A stretch of 64,000 nt of DNA from assembly GCF_963259705.1 (NCBI RefSeq), contig NC_081846.1:53101205-53165204 (forward strand). The letters run 5' to 3'. Below the pieces are notes generated by a model. It did not search any database, was not told the origin of the DNA, and saw only the letters and a list, made by a program, of their open reading frames with translations. The stretch is from Myotis daubentonii (taxonomy: Eukaryota > Chordata > Mammalia > Chiroptera > Vespertilionidae). Position numbers and translations under genes: made by a program. Below are positions 9,076-20,569 of this stretch, piece by piece (within the stretch, counting starts at the first letter, position 1; the number at the start of each line of letters is the position of its first letter).

Positions 9076-9706
9076 TCTATATAATAAAAGCTTAATACAC
9101 TAAGTGTCTGGTCATCTGGTCAGCCGTTCAACCAATCAAAGTGTAATATGCTAATGATATGCTAAGGCAACTCAACTGCTCACTATGATGTGCACTGACC
9201 ACGAAGGACCAGACGCTCCAACTAGTAGGTTAGCTTGCTACTGGGGTCCAACTGATTGGAACTGAGCAAGATGGGCCAGACATATCCTGTAGCCCTCCCA
9301 CAGTCACTGCCTGGCTGGCCAACCTCACCCTGGCCCCAGTCATGCACTGGTGGGGTCCCTCGGCCTGGCCTGCACCCTCTCACAATCAGGACACCTCAGG
9401 GGATGTCAGAGAACCAGTTTCAGCCCAACAGCAGAGTGACCAGTTGCTATGACATGCACTGACCAGCAAGGATCAGACGCTCAATGCAGCAACTGCCCCC
9501 TGGTGGTCAGTGTGCTCCCACAAGGGGCACGCCGCTCAGCTGGAAGCCGGGCTCATGGCTACTGAGCACAGTGGCGGTGGTGGGAGCCTCTCCCGCCTCC
9601 CTGGCAGTTGGACATCCCCGAGGGCTCCCAGACTGCGAGAGGGCTCAGGCCAGGCTGAGGGACCCCCCCACCCTGAGTGCACAAATTTTGTGCATCGGGC
9701 CTCTAG
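9076..9706 (+). mobile_element. HeliBat-type Helitron with inverted internal 3' module
   Basis: It starts TCTATATAATAAAAGC at 9076. It ends with the hairpin GCACAAATTTTGTGC and GGGCCTCTAG at 9706, followed by host T; the left base is T rather than A. Inside are two copies of the 5' block 'gctatga..tgcactgacca' (9182-9222 and 9447-9487). The piece 9344-9415 is an inverted version of 9605-9680, the family's own 3' region. The order is therefore 5' block, inverted 3' module, 5' block, 3' module. There is no coding capacity. A TTG/GTTT repeat follows it. Confidence 0.88.
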
Positions 9707-9717
9707 TACTAAATATT

Positions 9718-9766
9718 TGTGTGTTGTTGTTGTTGTTTTTTGTTGTTTGTTTGTTTGTTTGTTTTT
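9718..9766 (+). repeat. (TTG)n/(TTTG)n simple repeat
   Basis: GTTGTTGTTGTT grades into TTTG units directly after the Helitron 3' end. Confidence 0.85.
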
Positions 9767-11399
9767 TACCCATGTTGACTTTAAAATTTGTCCCAGAAAG
9801 ATCCACACAATGAAGGCCTGGGTATCCAGGATGTACTTCTGGATGTTATTTTGCAGGTAACTCTTTAGAGCATTTCTTTTTCTTCTCCTATGTCAGCCTA
9901 CTGACTACACTAGAGTTGTTTAGGTGTCTTGTTACATATATTTTCTACACACATCCATCTTGATGGAATTGTGTTTGGTAAGTGGTACTTCAATCCTGGT
10001 AGACTGGCTACATTCCAGAAATATACTGTTGGTGATTCTGTCTTGCCATTTAGTGTGAAGAATGTGACACCTCTCCTTCAAACACATTGCAGATTCAATA
10101 GCATCAAGGTTTGGATAACAAAATGCCAACAGTAGAGTACCATTTCTATAAGTGTGTGTGTGTGTGTGTGTGTGAGTGTGTGTGTGTGAGATGGAGAGGG
10201 AAAGAGGGATAGAGAACTGTAAAGGGTAGAGTTTATAATATTTTTTATAAGACAGAATAGAAACAATTTAAAATATGTACTCAGAATATATTTGATAACT
10301 AATGACGCAGTTTCTCATAAAACTGCAGATCCATATTTCACTTTCAGGAATAGACACACTATTTCCTTTCAGCTATAGACAAAGTATCTTTCAGGTAAGA
10401 CAGTATTTTACTTTACAATCACACAAAGTCAAGCCAGAGTCATTGTTCTAAAGGAGCTAACCTTCTGCCACTTCAACAACCCTTAAGTGCTGACTGTTAA
10501 CTCGTTTTTCTTTTCCTTTGATGTGACTGTGACAAGAAACAAATTCAAGGAAGTAGAATTATCTGTGATGGTGGGCCATTGATAGCTGACCTTGGATAAA
10601 TTAATACTCTAAGTGAGTCGTAGCAGTCACTACAGCCAGATGTGTGCCAGAGTTGCAATTAGGAATACATATTTTTTTCTGTTGCTAATTTGTACTATTT
10701 CAAAAACAGAGGTTGTTTTAAAGATTGCTAGATTCGTTGCTGTCAATCTTTATTTGTTTGTACAGAAATATGTGGTTTCAGTACTTTTAATATTGATTTC
10801 AAATTTTTAATTTGGACAACTAGAACTGTGCACACATGTGTCCAATACATATATGAGTTTGTGTGTGTCTTTAATGCATAACATGATATCAATGAGGCTC
10901 AGAGATAATCCTTTCTAGTAACAAGTATGTGGTTACTTTAATATTTATTTCTGCTTATTTTGGGGAAGATTGGTGTAATTTTTCTAAGACAGTATGTGTA
11001 CCTTTCTAATGCGATTCTTATGAAAGAAATGGAGTTTGCTAGTATACTTTCTAACCTTTTGCCTTCTCTACTTCACAATTTTGATTAAACTCCCATTGGC
11101 CTTATTCTCCAATCTCCCCACTCTCACAATGTATAAATATGCTGCTCACCTCTTTCTTCAGACACTATATGCTTATCTTTGCTCCACTTATGATTTAAAT
11201 GCCACACTCTCTTTTCCCAATAAACTTGATATTGTTTTCCCTTTAAATATTAGTGGGAGCTATACCATACTGAAACACAAGAGTGAACATATAAATTTAG
11301 TCACATTTGGGTCAGTTCAATCAAATATCTAGTTTATTTATATTTAATTTATGGATTCACTAAATTTACTTATTTGATAATTTGGCCATAGATCTTATA
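9767..11399. other. Unique AT-rich DNA
   Basis: No gene recognised. A (TG)n tract at about 10153-10188 is the only clear feature. The part 11040-11230 has a TATA-like GTATAAATA and an AATAAA, but no LTR family or ends. Confidence 0.4.
10153..10188 (+). repeat. (TG)n microsatellite
   Basis: About 17 TG units with one GA interruption, running into a GA-rich stretch. Confidence 0.9.
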
Positions 11400-11599
11400 T
11401 CTATAATAATAAAAGGGTAATATGCTAATTAGACCAGACGTCATTCCAGACATCCTCCCTGATGAAGGCAGGGCTGGAGGGAAGCCAGTTGGGTCCCGGG
11501 TGCCTGAGGGCAGCTGGAGGAGGGAAGCAGCTCAGGTCCCGAGGGAAGCTAGTGCCAGCAGCCGGGGAAGGAAGGGCTACTCTTGCATCAGGCCTCTAG
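11400..11599 (+). mobile_element. Short HeliBat-type Helitron
   Basis: 200 bp from TCTATAATAATAAAAGGGTA, with the 'aatatgctaattagaccagacgtc' block, to GGCCTCTAG. Host A lies on the left and T on the right. The 3' hairpin is reduced compared with longer relatives. The interior is GC-rich and non-coding. Confidence 0.9.
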
Positions 11600-11796
11600 T
11601 ATATATATAAACTTATATATGTATCTTATATCTTAAATATATTTCCATTTGTTGCCTCATTCATTCACACATTCAGCTGGTCATTCAATTCACTCTCACT
11701 ATTGTATCAAGAAGACAAAGCTAACTATAACATCACCTTGTTATTGATGAATTTAAACTTTAATGACATGTTGGTTTGAATGATAAAGTCTTATTG

Positions 11797-12065
11797 GCTA
11801 ATAATAGTAGCAATACTAGCTAATATTTCTTGACCATTATTTATGTGCCTGGCACTGTAGTAAGTGTTTTATATGCATTATCTCATTTCATATTTATGGC
11901 AAGCTCATAAGACATGAATTACTTGGCTTTATTTTAAGATAAGAGATCTGAGGTCCAGAGAAATTGAGTAATCCATGCTAAGTCACATAGTTAATGAGTG
12001 ATAGAGCCAGGAATTGAAGTAGGCATCCTAAATCTTAGGGATGCACCCTTAGTCACTATATTCAC
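11797..12065 (+). repeat. MIR SINE, nearly full length
   Basis: The block order matches MIR: 'tagctaatatttcttgacc', 'tgtgcctggcactgtagtaagtg', 'cattatctcatttcat', 'agagatctgaggtccagag', 'taagtcacatagttaatgagtg' and a right end near 'cccttagtcactata'. Confidence 0.85.
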
Positions 12066-13231
12066 ATACCTTGGGAGGACCAGCCAGGATGGCATGGGTC
12101 TAATTCTCTGCCATAGCACTTGGGCATTTAGAGTTCTCACATCTATGTTGATTCTGGAAAAGGAGAAATAGACCCATAGGGTACTGAGTGGGAAGGATAG
12201 ATAAGGTAATTTGAGATTAAATATTTCTTAATGATATTTCTAATATGCAGACAATTAATAATATACTATTTTCTTCTAATTTATGTACTTAATTTTACTT
12301 CAATTTTTTAGAAATGTAAAATTTATTTTTATAATGATCTCAAATATTTAAATTTGACATATACAGAGATCAGACAGTAATCAAAATTTAGTTTTTAGAA
12401 ATATGACATGGTTTACAGAAATATTTTATAACTTTTTCTGTAATGACAGAGATTCCATTCCCACAGTTTTTCTTTTTCTTTAGGAATTTTATCTTTTAAT
12501 TCCTTTAATGGTATTGTAACATTCAAATGGCATCTAATAGGGCATTTAACAATATATATGTAAATATGTGAATGTATACATATAACATAAAATAATTTTA
12601 AAAGAGAATATTTTAGTTTTTCTCTTCTCTGGATGGTCTTAAATGAGAATTTTTTTTTCATTTAAAGAAAATGCAAAGTTTGGGTCCAGATTGGTCATAA
12701 AGATCTGAAGGAGAACATTTGCCCTTTGGAAAATATTTGCCTGGTTTTCTTTAAGATTGTGCACGTACACATACTCTAAGTTGCTGTTATACTTAAAATG
12801 CACATTGTTTAAAAGGTTGAGAAGTTTCTGATCTTTTGGTACACAGGAAAGATAGGGCATCTGTGAATTTGACCTCTTAAATTTGGGAAGTTTCAAAACT
12901 ATCTTATGATTGTATATTTTTGTAACTTTATCATAGAGAAAAACAGCTTAATTTTGGGTTAACATTTGTTTTTGTTTTTTTGTTTTTGGTTTTCTTATAA
13001 CATTTTCCTTCAGCCTTATGAGAGTTCTAATTAGATGATTAAACAAATTTTAATATCATTATAGTACAAAGAATCATTCCAAATATGTTATATGATATTT
13101 GGAAAAAATCTGCCTAGATTTCTATTAAGACTTAAATGAAATTCACCCTGCAATCAGTCAATAAATATTTTAGTATCTATATTTATTTATATCTATATAT
13201 ATTTATATATTTGTATACACACACACATACA
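12066..13231. other. Unique, very AT-rich DNA
   Basis: No gene or repeat family recognised. T-rich simple sequence lies at about 12968-12995 and TA-rich sequence at 13170-13215. Confidence 0.45.
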
Positions 13232-13781
13232 TCTATACTAATAACAGCCTAGGTGGTCCTCGTGCGTGACGTCATCACAAGATGACTGCCACTAGATGGG
13301 CACCACAAGATGGCCGCATGCACAGCAGAGGCAGGGCCTGGCAGCCACTCTGCACAGTGAGGCCTGGGGGTCCCGTGACTCCGCATGGGGTGGAGGAGGC
13401 AGGTCCTGGCATCTCTTCCTCCTCACGAGGAGGAGGCCAATCAGGCCAGAAGGGGAGGGCAGTTGTGGGTGATCTGGCTGGCAGGGGAGGGCAACTGTGG
13501 GCGATTGGACCAGCAGGAGAGGGCAATTGGGGGTGATCAGGGGGGCAGGGGAGCAGTTAGGGGGCAATCAGGCTGGCAGCAGAAGCGGTTAGGGGCAATC
13601 AGGCAGGCAGGCAGGTGAGTGGTTAGGAGCCATCAGTCCCAGATTGTGAGAGGGATGTCCAACTGCCCTGTGGGCCTAAGCTGTCAGTCTTACATCTCCT
13701 GAGGGCTCCCGGACTGCAGGCTGGGCCGAAGGAAACCTCCTCCTCCCCTAAGTGCATGGATTCTGTGCACCAGGCCACTAG
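13232..13781 (+). mobile_element. HeliBat-type Helitron with minisatellite
   Basis: It starts TCTATACTAATAACAG after host A. It ends GTGCACCAGGCCACTAG before host T. A G-rich minisatellite of roughly 31-33 bp units at about 13465-13630 ('ggcaggggagggcaactgtgg' type) corresponds, inverted, to the array in the Helitron at 6048. Open frames here are by-products of the stop-poor GC-rich array. Confidence 0.9.
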
Positions 13782-13782
13782 T

Positions 13783-13866
13783 TATAGATAAAAGCTTAAG
13801 TGACCATTCAACTGGTAGCTATGATGCACACTGACCACCAGGGAGCAGATGCTCAATGCACAGGCA
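13783..13866 (+). mobile_element. Partial HeliBat 5' region
   Basis: 'aaaagcttaagtgaccattcaac', 'gctatgatgcacactgaccaccaggg' and 'cagatgctcaatgca' match the 5' part of the Helitron at 9076. The 5' TC end is lost or merged with the preceding element and the match stops near 13866. It may be the true 5' end of a larger element that ends at 14124. Confidence 0.7.
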
Positions 13867-13954
13867 TGGGAACATGGAATAGACTGATTAATATTAGAGG
13901 GAAGGGAGGAGAAGGGAGGGAAAGAAGAGATTAACCAAAGATCTTATAAGCATA
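13867..13954 (+). repeat. Possible L1 3' region fragment
   Basis: 'aacatggaatagactgatt', a purine-rich GGAAGGGAGGAG stretch and 'gattaaccaaagatcttata' resemble a block I associate with bat L1 3' regions. The identification is from memory and weak. It is either host sequence between two Helitron pieces or a fragment captured by one. Confidence 0.35.
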
Positions 13955-14124
13955 CTAGAGGCCTGGTGCACAGATTCGTGCACTGGTGGGGTCCCTCTGC
14001 CTGGCCTGTGGGGATGGAGCCAAAACTGGAAGTCTGACATCCCCAAGGGATCCTGGATTGTGAGAGGGCACAGACCATGCTGAGAAACCCCACTGGTGCA
14101 CAAATCTGTGCACCAGGCCTCTAG
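13955..14124. mobile_element. Palindromic Helitron derivative with 3' ends on both sides
   Basis: The left boundary is CTAGAGGCCTGGTGCAC, which is the HeliBat 3' end reversed. The right boundary is GTGCACCAGGCCTCTAG, the normal 3' end. About 59 bp at each side pair imperfectly (13955-14013 with about 14066-14124). Host A precedes and T follows, as in a normal Helitron insertion. No TC 5' terminus is present within these limits. The right half is the longer copy of the 3' module; the left is shorter. Confidence 0.75.
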
Positions 14125-14284
14125 TATTTATATATTTGTTTTTGTCCAACAATTAAAAAAAAAGGTAAAGAGTTTAAGAAATGGGGAGGGCCCAGGTTTT
14201 CAGAAAGCTGAACATTAATGTAGTTGTGGAGATGAGGCCTATAATCTTAGAATGATTAGCAAGCAATTTGGTCTCTTTTGGTCT

Positions 14285-14550
14285 CTGAAACCTTTGAGCC
14301 AGTAAACTTATCTCCTAATACCTCAATTTTCTTATCTGTGAGATGGGGGATCATGATTTTACTTTTCTGAGATGCCATAAAGATTAAGTTAAATAATATA
14401 TAAAAATACTTCTGGGTTAAGTAGATGGAATAGAAAAGGTGGAATACTATCTCATTGATTATCTTCTTAGTAGACTTGATGCCTAAAACACTGTCCAAAA
14501 AGGCCAGGCACTAAGTATATGCTCAGTGAATAAATGCATATTCCTGGATG
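14285..14550 (-). repeat. MIR SINE
   Basis: Antisense MIR blocks: 'acctcaattttcttatctgtgagatggggg', 'gattaagttaaataatatat', then after a diverged stretch 'ccaggcactaagtatatgctcagtgaataaatg'. Confidence 0.75.
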
Positions 14551-14664
14551 ATGTAGCACCCACTATAGTTGCTTTAGAAATTCAGAAAAAGTGAAAGATC
14601 AATAAGCTTGAAGCATCTAGGGAAAGATTTGAGGTCAAATTTAGACTTAACTTGGCACTTGTAT

Positions 14665-14766
14665 GAAATACAGTATTTTGAAAAGAAAGGAGGAAAAGAA
14701 AGGGAACTCCAGGAGGAAATACAGTCTTTTGAAAGGAGAGGAGGAAAAGAAAGGGAATTCTGTATA
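14665..14766 (+). repeat. 51-bp tandem duplication
   Basis: Two adjacent copies, 14665-14715 and 14716-14766, begin GAAATACAGT and share 'gaggaaaagaaaggga'. A handful of substitutions separate them, so the duplication is not very recent. Confidence 0.8.
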
Positions 14767-15256
14767 AACAAAGATACAGGAATGAGAGGGAAATCATCGT
14801 GCAGAACATTTTAAAAAGTCATACTTTACATCCACATACAATAAAACATTTACTTACAAAATAACAAATTTTAGAATTAACTTTAATTTAAAATATCATG
14901 TGTACCAAGAGAAAATTCTAGAGCTTAGAGCTTCAAGTTTTCTTCTGGCTTGTAAGAAATTTAAAACATTTTAGAATAGCATTCCTATCTTTAAAAGAGA
15001 AATGAGAAAAGTTATCTAAACCAGCATTCTTTATTTTTTTATTTGAAACATGCTTTGCTATTTATAATGATTGCTGTTCAGAAGTAGAAATTTGCTTGAA
15101 AACATTTTACATGTTTACTGCTTTACATCAGAATGACTTCCTGCATTATTTTAGTTCTAAATTAAAATTCTATGCCACCTGACCAAGTTCATAATGGATA
15201 TAATTAACTGTTTAGATTTGTAAACTAAAATAGAGGACTACAGCTTCTCTTTTATA
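14767..15256. other. Unique AT-rich DNA
   Basis: Nothing recognised. Confidence 0.45.
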
Positions 15257-15407
15257 TTTTAAAATATATTTTTATTGATTTTAGAGAGGAGGGGGGAGGG
15301 GGAGAGAGAGATAGAAACATCAATGATGAGAGAGAATGATTGACTGCCTCCTGCACACTCCACATTGGGGATCAAGCCCACCACCTGGGCATGTGCTCTG
15401 ACCAGGA
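15257..15407 (-). repeat. Ves SINE, head-truncated
   Basis: Antisense tail AAAATATATTTTTATTGATT, GA-rich block, 'gatgagagagaatgattgactgcctcctgcac' and 'atgtgctctgaccagga'. The last 60-70 bp of tRNA-like head are absent. Confidence 0.88.
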
Positions 15408-15545
15408 GTTACATAGTTAAAATCTAACTTAAATAGTAATTTCAGCACAATGATTTGGGGGCAGGCAAGTAGGTGTGTCCATTTAAAATAGGATAGGGAC
15501 ACATGAATTGATTAATGATCAAAGTAAAATCAATAAGGAGCTGGA

Positions 15546-15752
15546 GCCCTGGCTCAGTTGGTTGAGTGTAGACCCCAGCACAGAAAGGTCTCTGGTTCCT
15601 TTCCTGGTGAGGGCACATGTCCAAGTTGTGGGTTTGGTCCCTGGGGTGCATACAGGTGGCAACCGATCTATGTTTCTCTCCCACATCGATGTTTCTCTCT
15701 CTTTCTTCCTCTCTCTCTAAAAAAATCAATAAAACATATATATTTTTTTAAA
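15546..15752 (+). repeat. Ves SINE with small head deletion
   Basis: The head GCCCTGGCTCAGTTGGTTG lacks the usual 'ggtgtg' after CCTGGC. The rest is typical: 'gagggcacatgtccaagttg', 'cgatgtttctctct' and the AATCAATAAAA tail. Confidence 0.9.
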
Positions 15753-16544
15753 GTACTTAAAAATGAGCTTGAAACAGAACCAAAGAGTGCTTTTCTTAGG
15801 CTGATTCAGAAGACTTTTAGCAGTAGGTGACTTTATGGTCACTTGTTTTCTGAACCTGCTGTGTCAGTCTGACACAAACATTTGCATGTGAAAAGTTGAC
15901 TGACACTTTCTGGGTGTACATTTTAGTGTCAAAGATAAACCCATCAATGAACAGAAAGCTTTTCTCAGATAATAGTGTATTTGTTTACTGGTGTCTACTG
16001 TCTGCTTTGAGAGTATTAGATCATCAAAAAATATTAAAAACCCAATTTTAGTCATGGGAATAAATAAAACAACCATGACCTATTGTTTTGTAAGTCTCAA
16101 CCAAAATTTTGGTTGTACTGACAGTTGAATAAACTATTAGATTAAAAACTGAAATGTCAAACTTGGTGTGATCTGTTAACATGATTTTGACGTACATTCA
16201 TTAGTCTTATATGTGTATAAAATTTTATACAAAGTGTAAAATCATTGTTTAAAAGAAATCAAGTGTTTGTTGGATAATTAAAAAAATTTTGGTAGAATCC
16301 ATTGTGAGATATTCAGAATTGCTTTTTTTTTTTTTTTAGGAATACAAACACATGTAGAAAGATCACATCAATTTCCTCTAGCCTTATAGTAACCTATCCT
16401 TTATGCATGTCAAAGTTTTCAAAACATTTTTATCTCATGGAGGAGAACAAAGATCACTGGGCAAGAAATTAAGAATGGAGGAGTTTGACTAGATCATATC
16501 TCAAGTTTTTCTTGTTGCAAAATACTCTTTAAAAAGTCAGTCCT
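15753..16544. other. Unique AT-rich DNA
   Basis: Nothing recognised except a T-run at 16323-16337. Confidence 0.45.
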
Positions 16545-16700
16545 AATGTAACCTTGTGCAACAGACAAGACAGATAATTTCCCCTATTTTGAAAACAAGA
16601 AACCTGGTGCTTAGAGAGGTTGTCAGATAGAAGGCCTCTCATAAGATTTGTATACTAAAATCTGATTTGGCAAATCTGCTGGATTATCTCCCTTAATAAT
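16545..16700 (+). repeat. MIR fragment
   Basis: The right half of a MIR is visible: 'tttcccctattttgaaaacaagaaacctgg', 'cttagagaggttgtcagata' and 'atctgatttggcaaatctgctgg'. Confidence 0.6.
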
Positions 16701-17069
16701 TTAATAATTACACCTGAAATGTCATTAATAGTTTTTTAAAAATAATTGAAAAGGTATATGTTTACTCACATGATTTGTTAGATGTCTCTATAATTAACAA
16801 GGGGTGATTATATTTGGAGAAGATTTTGTGTTTTGTCTTGGAAAATCAATCATGTTGAGGCAATGGTAACTAAAGCAAAAGCTAAACTTAAAAACTTAGT
16901 GGTTGCCCAGAAGCAGTGTTAATCTCTTTTACTTTATCCCACCAAACAGATTCGAGTAAGCACATACTAGTATATTAGTGTTGATAAATACTTAGCTGGA
17001 CTAAATGGTGGAGGAGTGATGGCATGTTCTGCTTCCTTGTGTATATGTGTCTAAGGCCTAATTCCTCTG

Positions 17070-17322
17070 AAGGAAGAGGCACATCTTAATTTTTGTTTAT
17101 CTTCCCTGATGTTTATTACTTTGATCCTGTCCATTTTACAAAAATGTTCTACTTATAACCTTCTAACTTCTCACACCCCCCTTTATCAGTAATAAATGCT
17201 ATAATGTAAGCATTATGAGGGCAGGGACTTTGTCTCTTTTGATTACTGATGTACCCCTAGTGCCTAAGCACTGACACATATGTAGGTGCTCAATAAACAT
17301 TTGTTAGATGAATGTGTGGAAA
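17070..17322 (+). repeat. L2 LINE 3' end
   Basis: The L2 3' end is clear from 17200: 'ttatgagggcagggactttgtctc', 'gtgcctaagcactgacaca', 'gtaggtgctcaataaacatttgtt' and 'gatgaatg'. The upstream border is approximate. Confidence 0.75.
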
Positions 17323-18005
17323 AACTATCATCAAGTCAATTCTCAATACAGAAAGAAAACAAGAAAAACGAAACTCCTAGTCTTTACACCCTAGTTACTG
17401 CATAAACATTTATGAGCAGAAGTAACATATCTGAGAAACTTATTTTATTGTTTTACTAAAGAAAAAATGGATAAGAAAAGCTTGAAGTTGGACTTTGTTG
17501 TTTCAACATGTCACTTGGAAATGAGAATATTTAAAATAAAAAAGAAATAAAATTTACTTTAGGCAACCATAATATTGTTCCCCAGAAAGTCTGTCGTTAT
17601 ATTTCCCATTGCTACATTGTTACACTGCTATATTGTTTGCAGATGAGGTAAATGTAGACTTTACTTTTATTTCCTTTTTCCAACTTCTCAGCTTTACTGG
17701 TTATTCTTTTCTCTCCCTTTCCACCTCCAACTCCCACTCGTGCTTCCTTTTTTCTGATTGTGTGCCTTCCCCTCCAAACAATCAAAATGAATTTGACGTG
17801 AATGATGAAAAATATAACTAAGGAGGTGAGGGAGGGTCAGGTACCTGGGGACCTGAACCCAGGTCACCATCTTTACACTGCAGTCTGTGTTTCTGGATTT
17901 ATACAGGTGAAATGTTGACCTAGAAGTACAGTGTATGGAACAAAGTACTACAGCTTTAAGCTGTGGAGGTTTATCAAAAAAGAGCAGAAACAAAGGCAAG
18001 CAGAT
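17323..18005. other. Unique non-coding DNA
   Basis: No repeat or gene recognised. The C/T-rich 17690-17770 contains a short chance frame. Confidence 0.4.
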
Positions 18006-19480
18006 GGCTAAAGATGAAGGTCACATCAGATTGAGAAGTTTGTCAAAATGTGATGACATAGGTAATCTGTAAACTGTTATTGCGCCTAGCTGGAGGTGCT
18101 GAAAAACATTTTGAAATTACAAAAAACACTGGAGTCACCAGCACAGAGGCAGGAATGATAGCCTGGAGTGGTTCTGGTCTATGGATGAATGCCAGATGTG
18201 GAAAGCGACATATCTGGAATTAATGATATTAAACATGCTTTTCTTTTATGCTCAATAATAACTCTATTATGATTGATACAAACCGCAGACACTTTATCTA
18301 GTACAAATGGAATCGTCTGTCATTGACTATATTAAATCATCAATTTCTGCATGATGAGGATCGTTTAGGGTAACTAATCATCTGTCTTGTTCTGCAGTCT
18401 TTAAGGCTGATCAGATAACGTTTTGAATACTGCCTGAGCAGCCATGACAATCTAACCCTTCCATGTAAGGATTGAGAGGGGCCCATTATGCCTTCAAAGC
18501 CTGTGGAAATATCACAGCTCTTTCTCTACATAATACCCTGCTGTAAATAAATCACTCTCCACCGCAAACTTTATTGATCACAAGCACTTCCATGCTTGTG
18601 TCTAGTGAAGTCTCTACAGAATAAAATGCTGCTTTATATTTTGTCTTGTCAAAATATTAAACGGCTCTGTCAAGCGGAGTCAGGCTGGCCGTGATGGTGT
18701 AATTCTGCTCTAGCCCTTCTCATTCCCTCCTCCTATCTCAGCTGCCAAGCTTACAAAGCAGGATTTTTTTTTTTTATAAACTTTCCAATTATAGTCTCGT
18801 AAGATTATGAAGCCTTAAGATAAAGTGTCCTAATTTAGAGCAGTGGAGTACTGAGCTACTAGGAAAGCGACTGTTAGATAAAACGGCATTTCTCACAAGG
18901 AAAAAGATAACCGGGCTTATTTATATACACAACTCTAATGGGCAATGGGGCTTAGGCTAAAAAAAAAACAAAACCTCTTTAATTTTGTTTCGCAAAAAGG
19001 AGGGTGGGGTGGAATCTAAATTAATTTGCGCTAAAGTGCTCATCATTCATACTTAGAACATCATGTGTTATGATGTGTTATGATCTAAACCAGCTTGGGG
19101 GGTGTGGATTGAGTTAACACCGAAGTTCGTCATGAGCACATGTTTGCAAACGGCACAGATAGGTTATCCAGTGACTAAGTGGTACCGCGTACTGTAATAT
19201 GTTTGTGGCAACACCCAGAAACAACAAGCAGATTAAAAGTGTAATTTACTGCCTGCTAACGCTGAGTTTCCTGGGCAAGCATATGGGTTTAATGCAATCT
19301 GAAAGTAGTTTCATCCTTTGTCCCTTATAAAGGGGTAGATTTTGCTTTCAATCAGGAATAGAAACAGGCTGAACTCACTTAGAGAAGAGTTTAAGATTTA
19401 GTGTACTGGGCCATTAGTGCTGCTTGGAGGACACTGGGTTTGATCTTTATTCCCTTTAGGAAGATCATTAACTCTTTTAG
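18006..19480. promoter_or_regulatory. Candidate conserved non-coding block
   Basis: About 1.5 kb free of young repeats, with even base composition. Dense AT-rich core motifs are visible: TAATCATCTGTC near 18375, GTAAATAAATCACTC near 18545, TTATTGATCACAAG near 18573 and TAATTTGCGC near 19021. Bats, like other mammals, keep such repeat-poor islands around developmental enhancers. Conservation cannot be shown from one sequence. Confidence 0.3.
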
Positions 19481-20134
19481 ACATTTAGCAAATAACCCCT
19501 TCAAGGCTTGGAAGTTTATGTACCACCGTAAGAGCATTTTGCTCCTGTCTTGCCTGATTCCCAGCCAGATATTTATTGAAGCTTCTGTTTGGTCATTTTT
19601 AAAAAGAAGTTAAGCCGTAAGATGGATTGATAATGCTAGACAGTGAATTTATTTTGGAGTCATAAAAATTGGATGCCACAAAAACAAAAAGCGTTGGTCT
19701 AGCTGTGGACCTCTGTGCACACCTCCGTTCCTGCCTAGGAGAGATTCTAACGAAGAGGGAACAAATTTTAGCTTAGGGACAGGGTTAAACCCATGGGCAT
19801 ATTTCAAAGAAGCAAGTAAACAGCTTTTTACTTTTTGGACGGTAATAAATTTGAACCATCAACTCCCTTTAGCTTAATTCAAGTTCTAATTCATCTCTGT
19901 AGTCCCCTCCCAAGTATATTTTCAAGCACTATAATAGGCAGTAAACCTCAAAGATAGTAGAATTCATCAGCTCTTTTTTTTTTTTTAACAATAGGGAGGT
20001 CATTAAATTCTACTGAATTGTATAGTCTCCTTCTATGTAACTATATCCATGGTTTTCCTTGGGAATAAAATAAAATGTGCAATTGTATTTGCAAATGTGT
20101 CATTGCCAGTATTTTGCTTAAAGTTGGAGCCACT
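19481..20134. other. Unique AT-rich DNA
   Basis: Nothing recognised beyond a T-run at 19974-19986. Confidence 0.4.
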
Positions 20135-20250
20135 TTACCCTTATTCAGTAAACATTTACTAAATCTTTCCACCTACTAGAAACAGCCTCCGACCTTGAGA
20201 GGCTCGTGGTTTATTGAGGGAGAAACACTTGTAAACAAGCTACAACAGCG
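20135..20250 (+). repeat. L2/MIR3-type fragment
   Basis: 'tcagtaaacatttactaaatc', 'cctccgaccttgagaggctcgtggttta' and 'gggagaaaca' follow the block order of the common 'ccttgccctcaaggagctcacagtct' ancient repeat. Confidence 0.5.
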
Positions 20251-20569
20251 CACTACGAGAAAGCTATGATGTGGGTACCCACCGTGTTAGCCTTTGTTTT
20301 GTATTTAACTATAAGATGCATGTTAGTTATTTCTCACCTAGCAGTTTAACTGGCATCTGTGGTTTATGCCTGCTAACTCTCTTATGACAGCTTGGCTGCA
20401 ATTCTTCACTCAGAGATAGACAGTGGTCACCCAGACAGGAAGAGGCCGAGTCCGGTTTACACCCAGGCATGATGGCTCCAGTGCAATCGACCTAATGTAG
20501 AAGGCAAACTGTGTGGGTGAGATATTGAGGTAAAAAGAGCCAAGCCAGTCCCCTGAGAGGCATCCCTGG

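Noticed and set aside
11040..11230. LTR-like TATA and polyadenylation motifs
   Set aside because: No TG/CA ends, no target duplication and no known family; AT-rich DNA gives such motifs by chance.
13282..13618. Overlapping frames on both strands
   Set aside because: By-products of the G-rich minisatellite in the Helitron at 13232.
13439..13632. Regular repeats suggesting a CRISPR-like array
   Set aside because: Units are contiguous and diverged with no unique spacers, and the genome is mammalian; it is a Helitron minisatellite.
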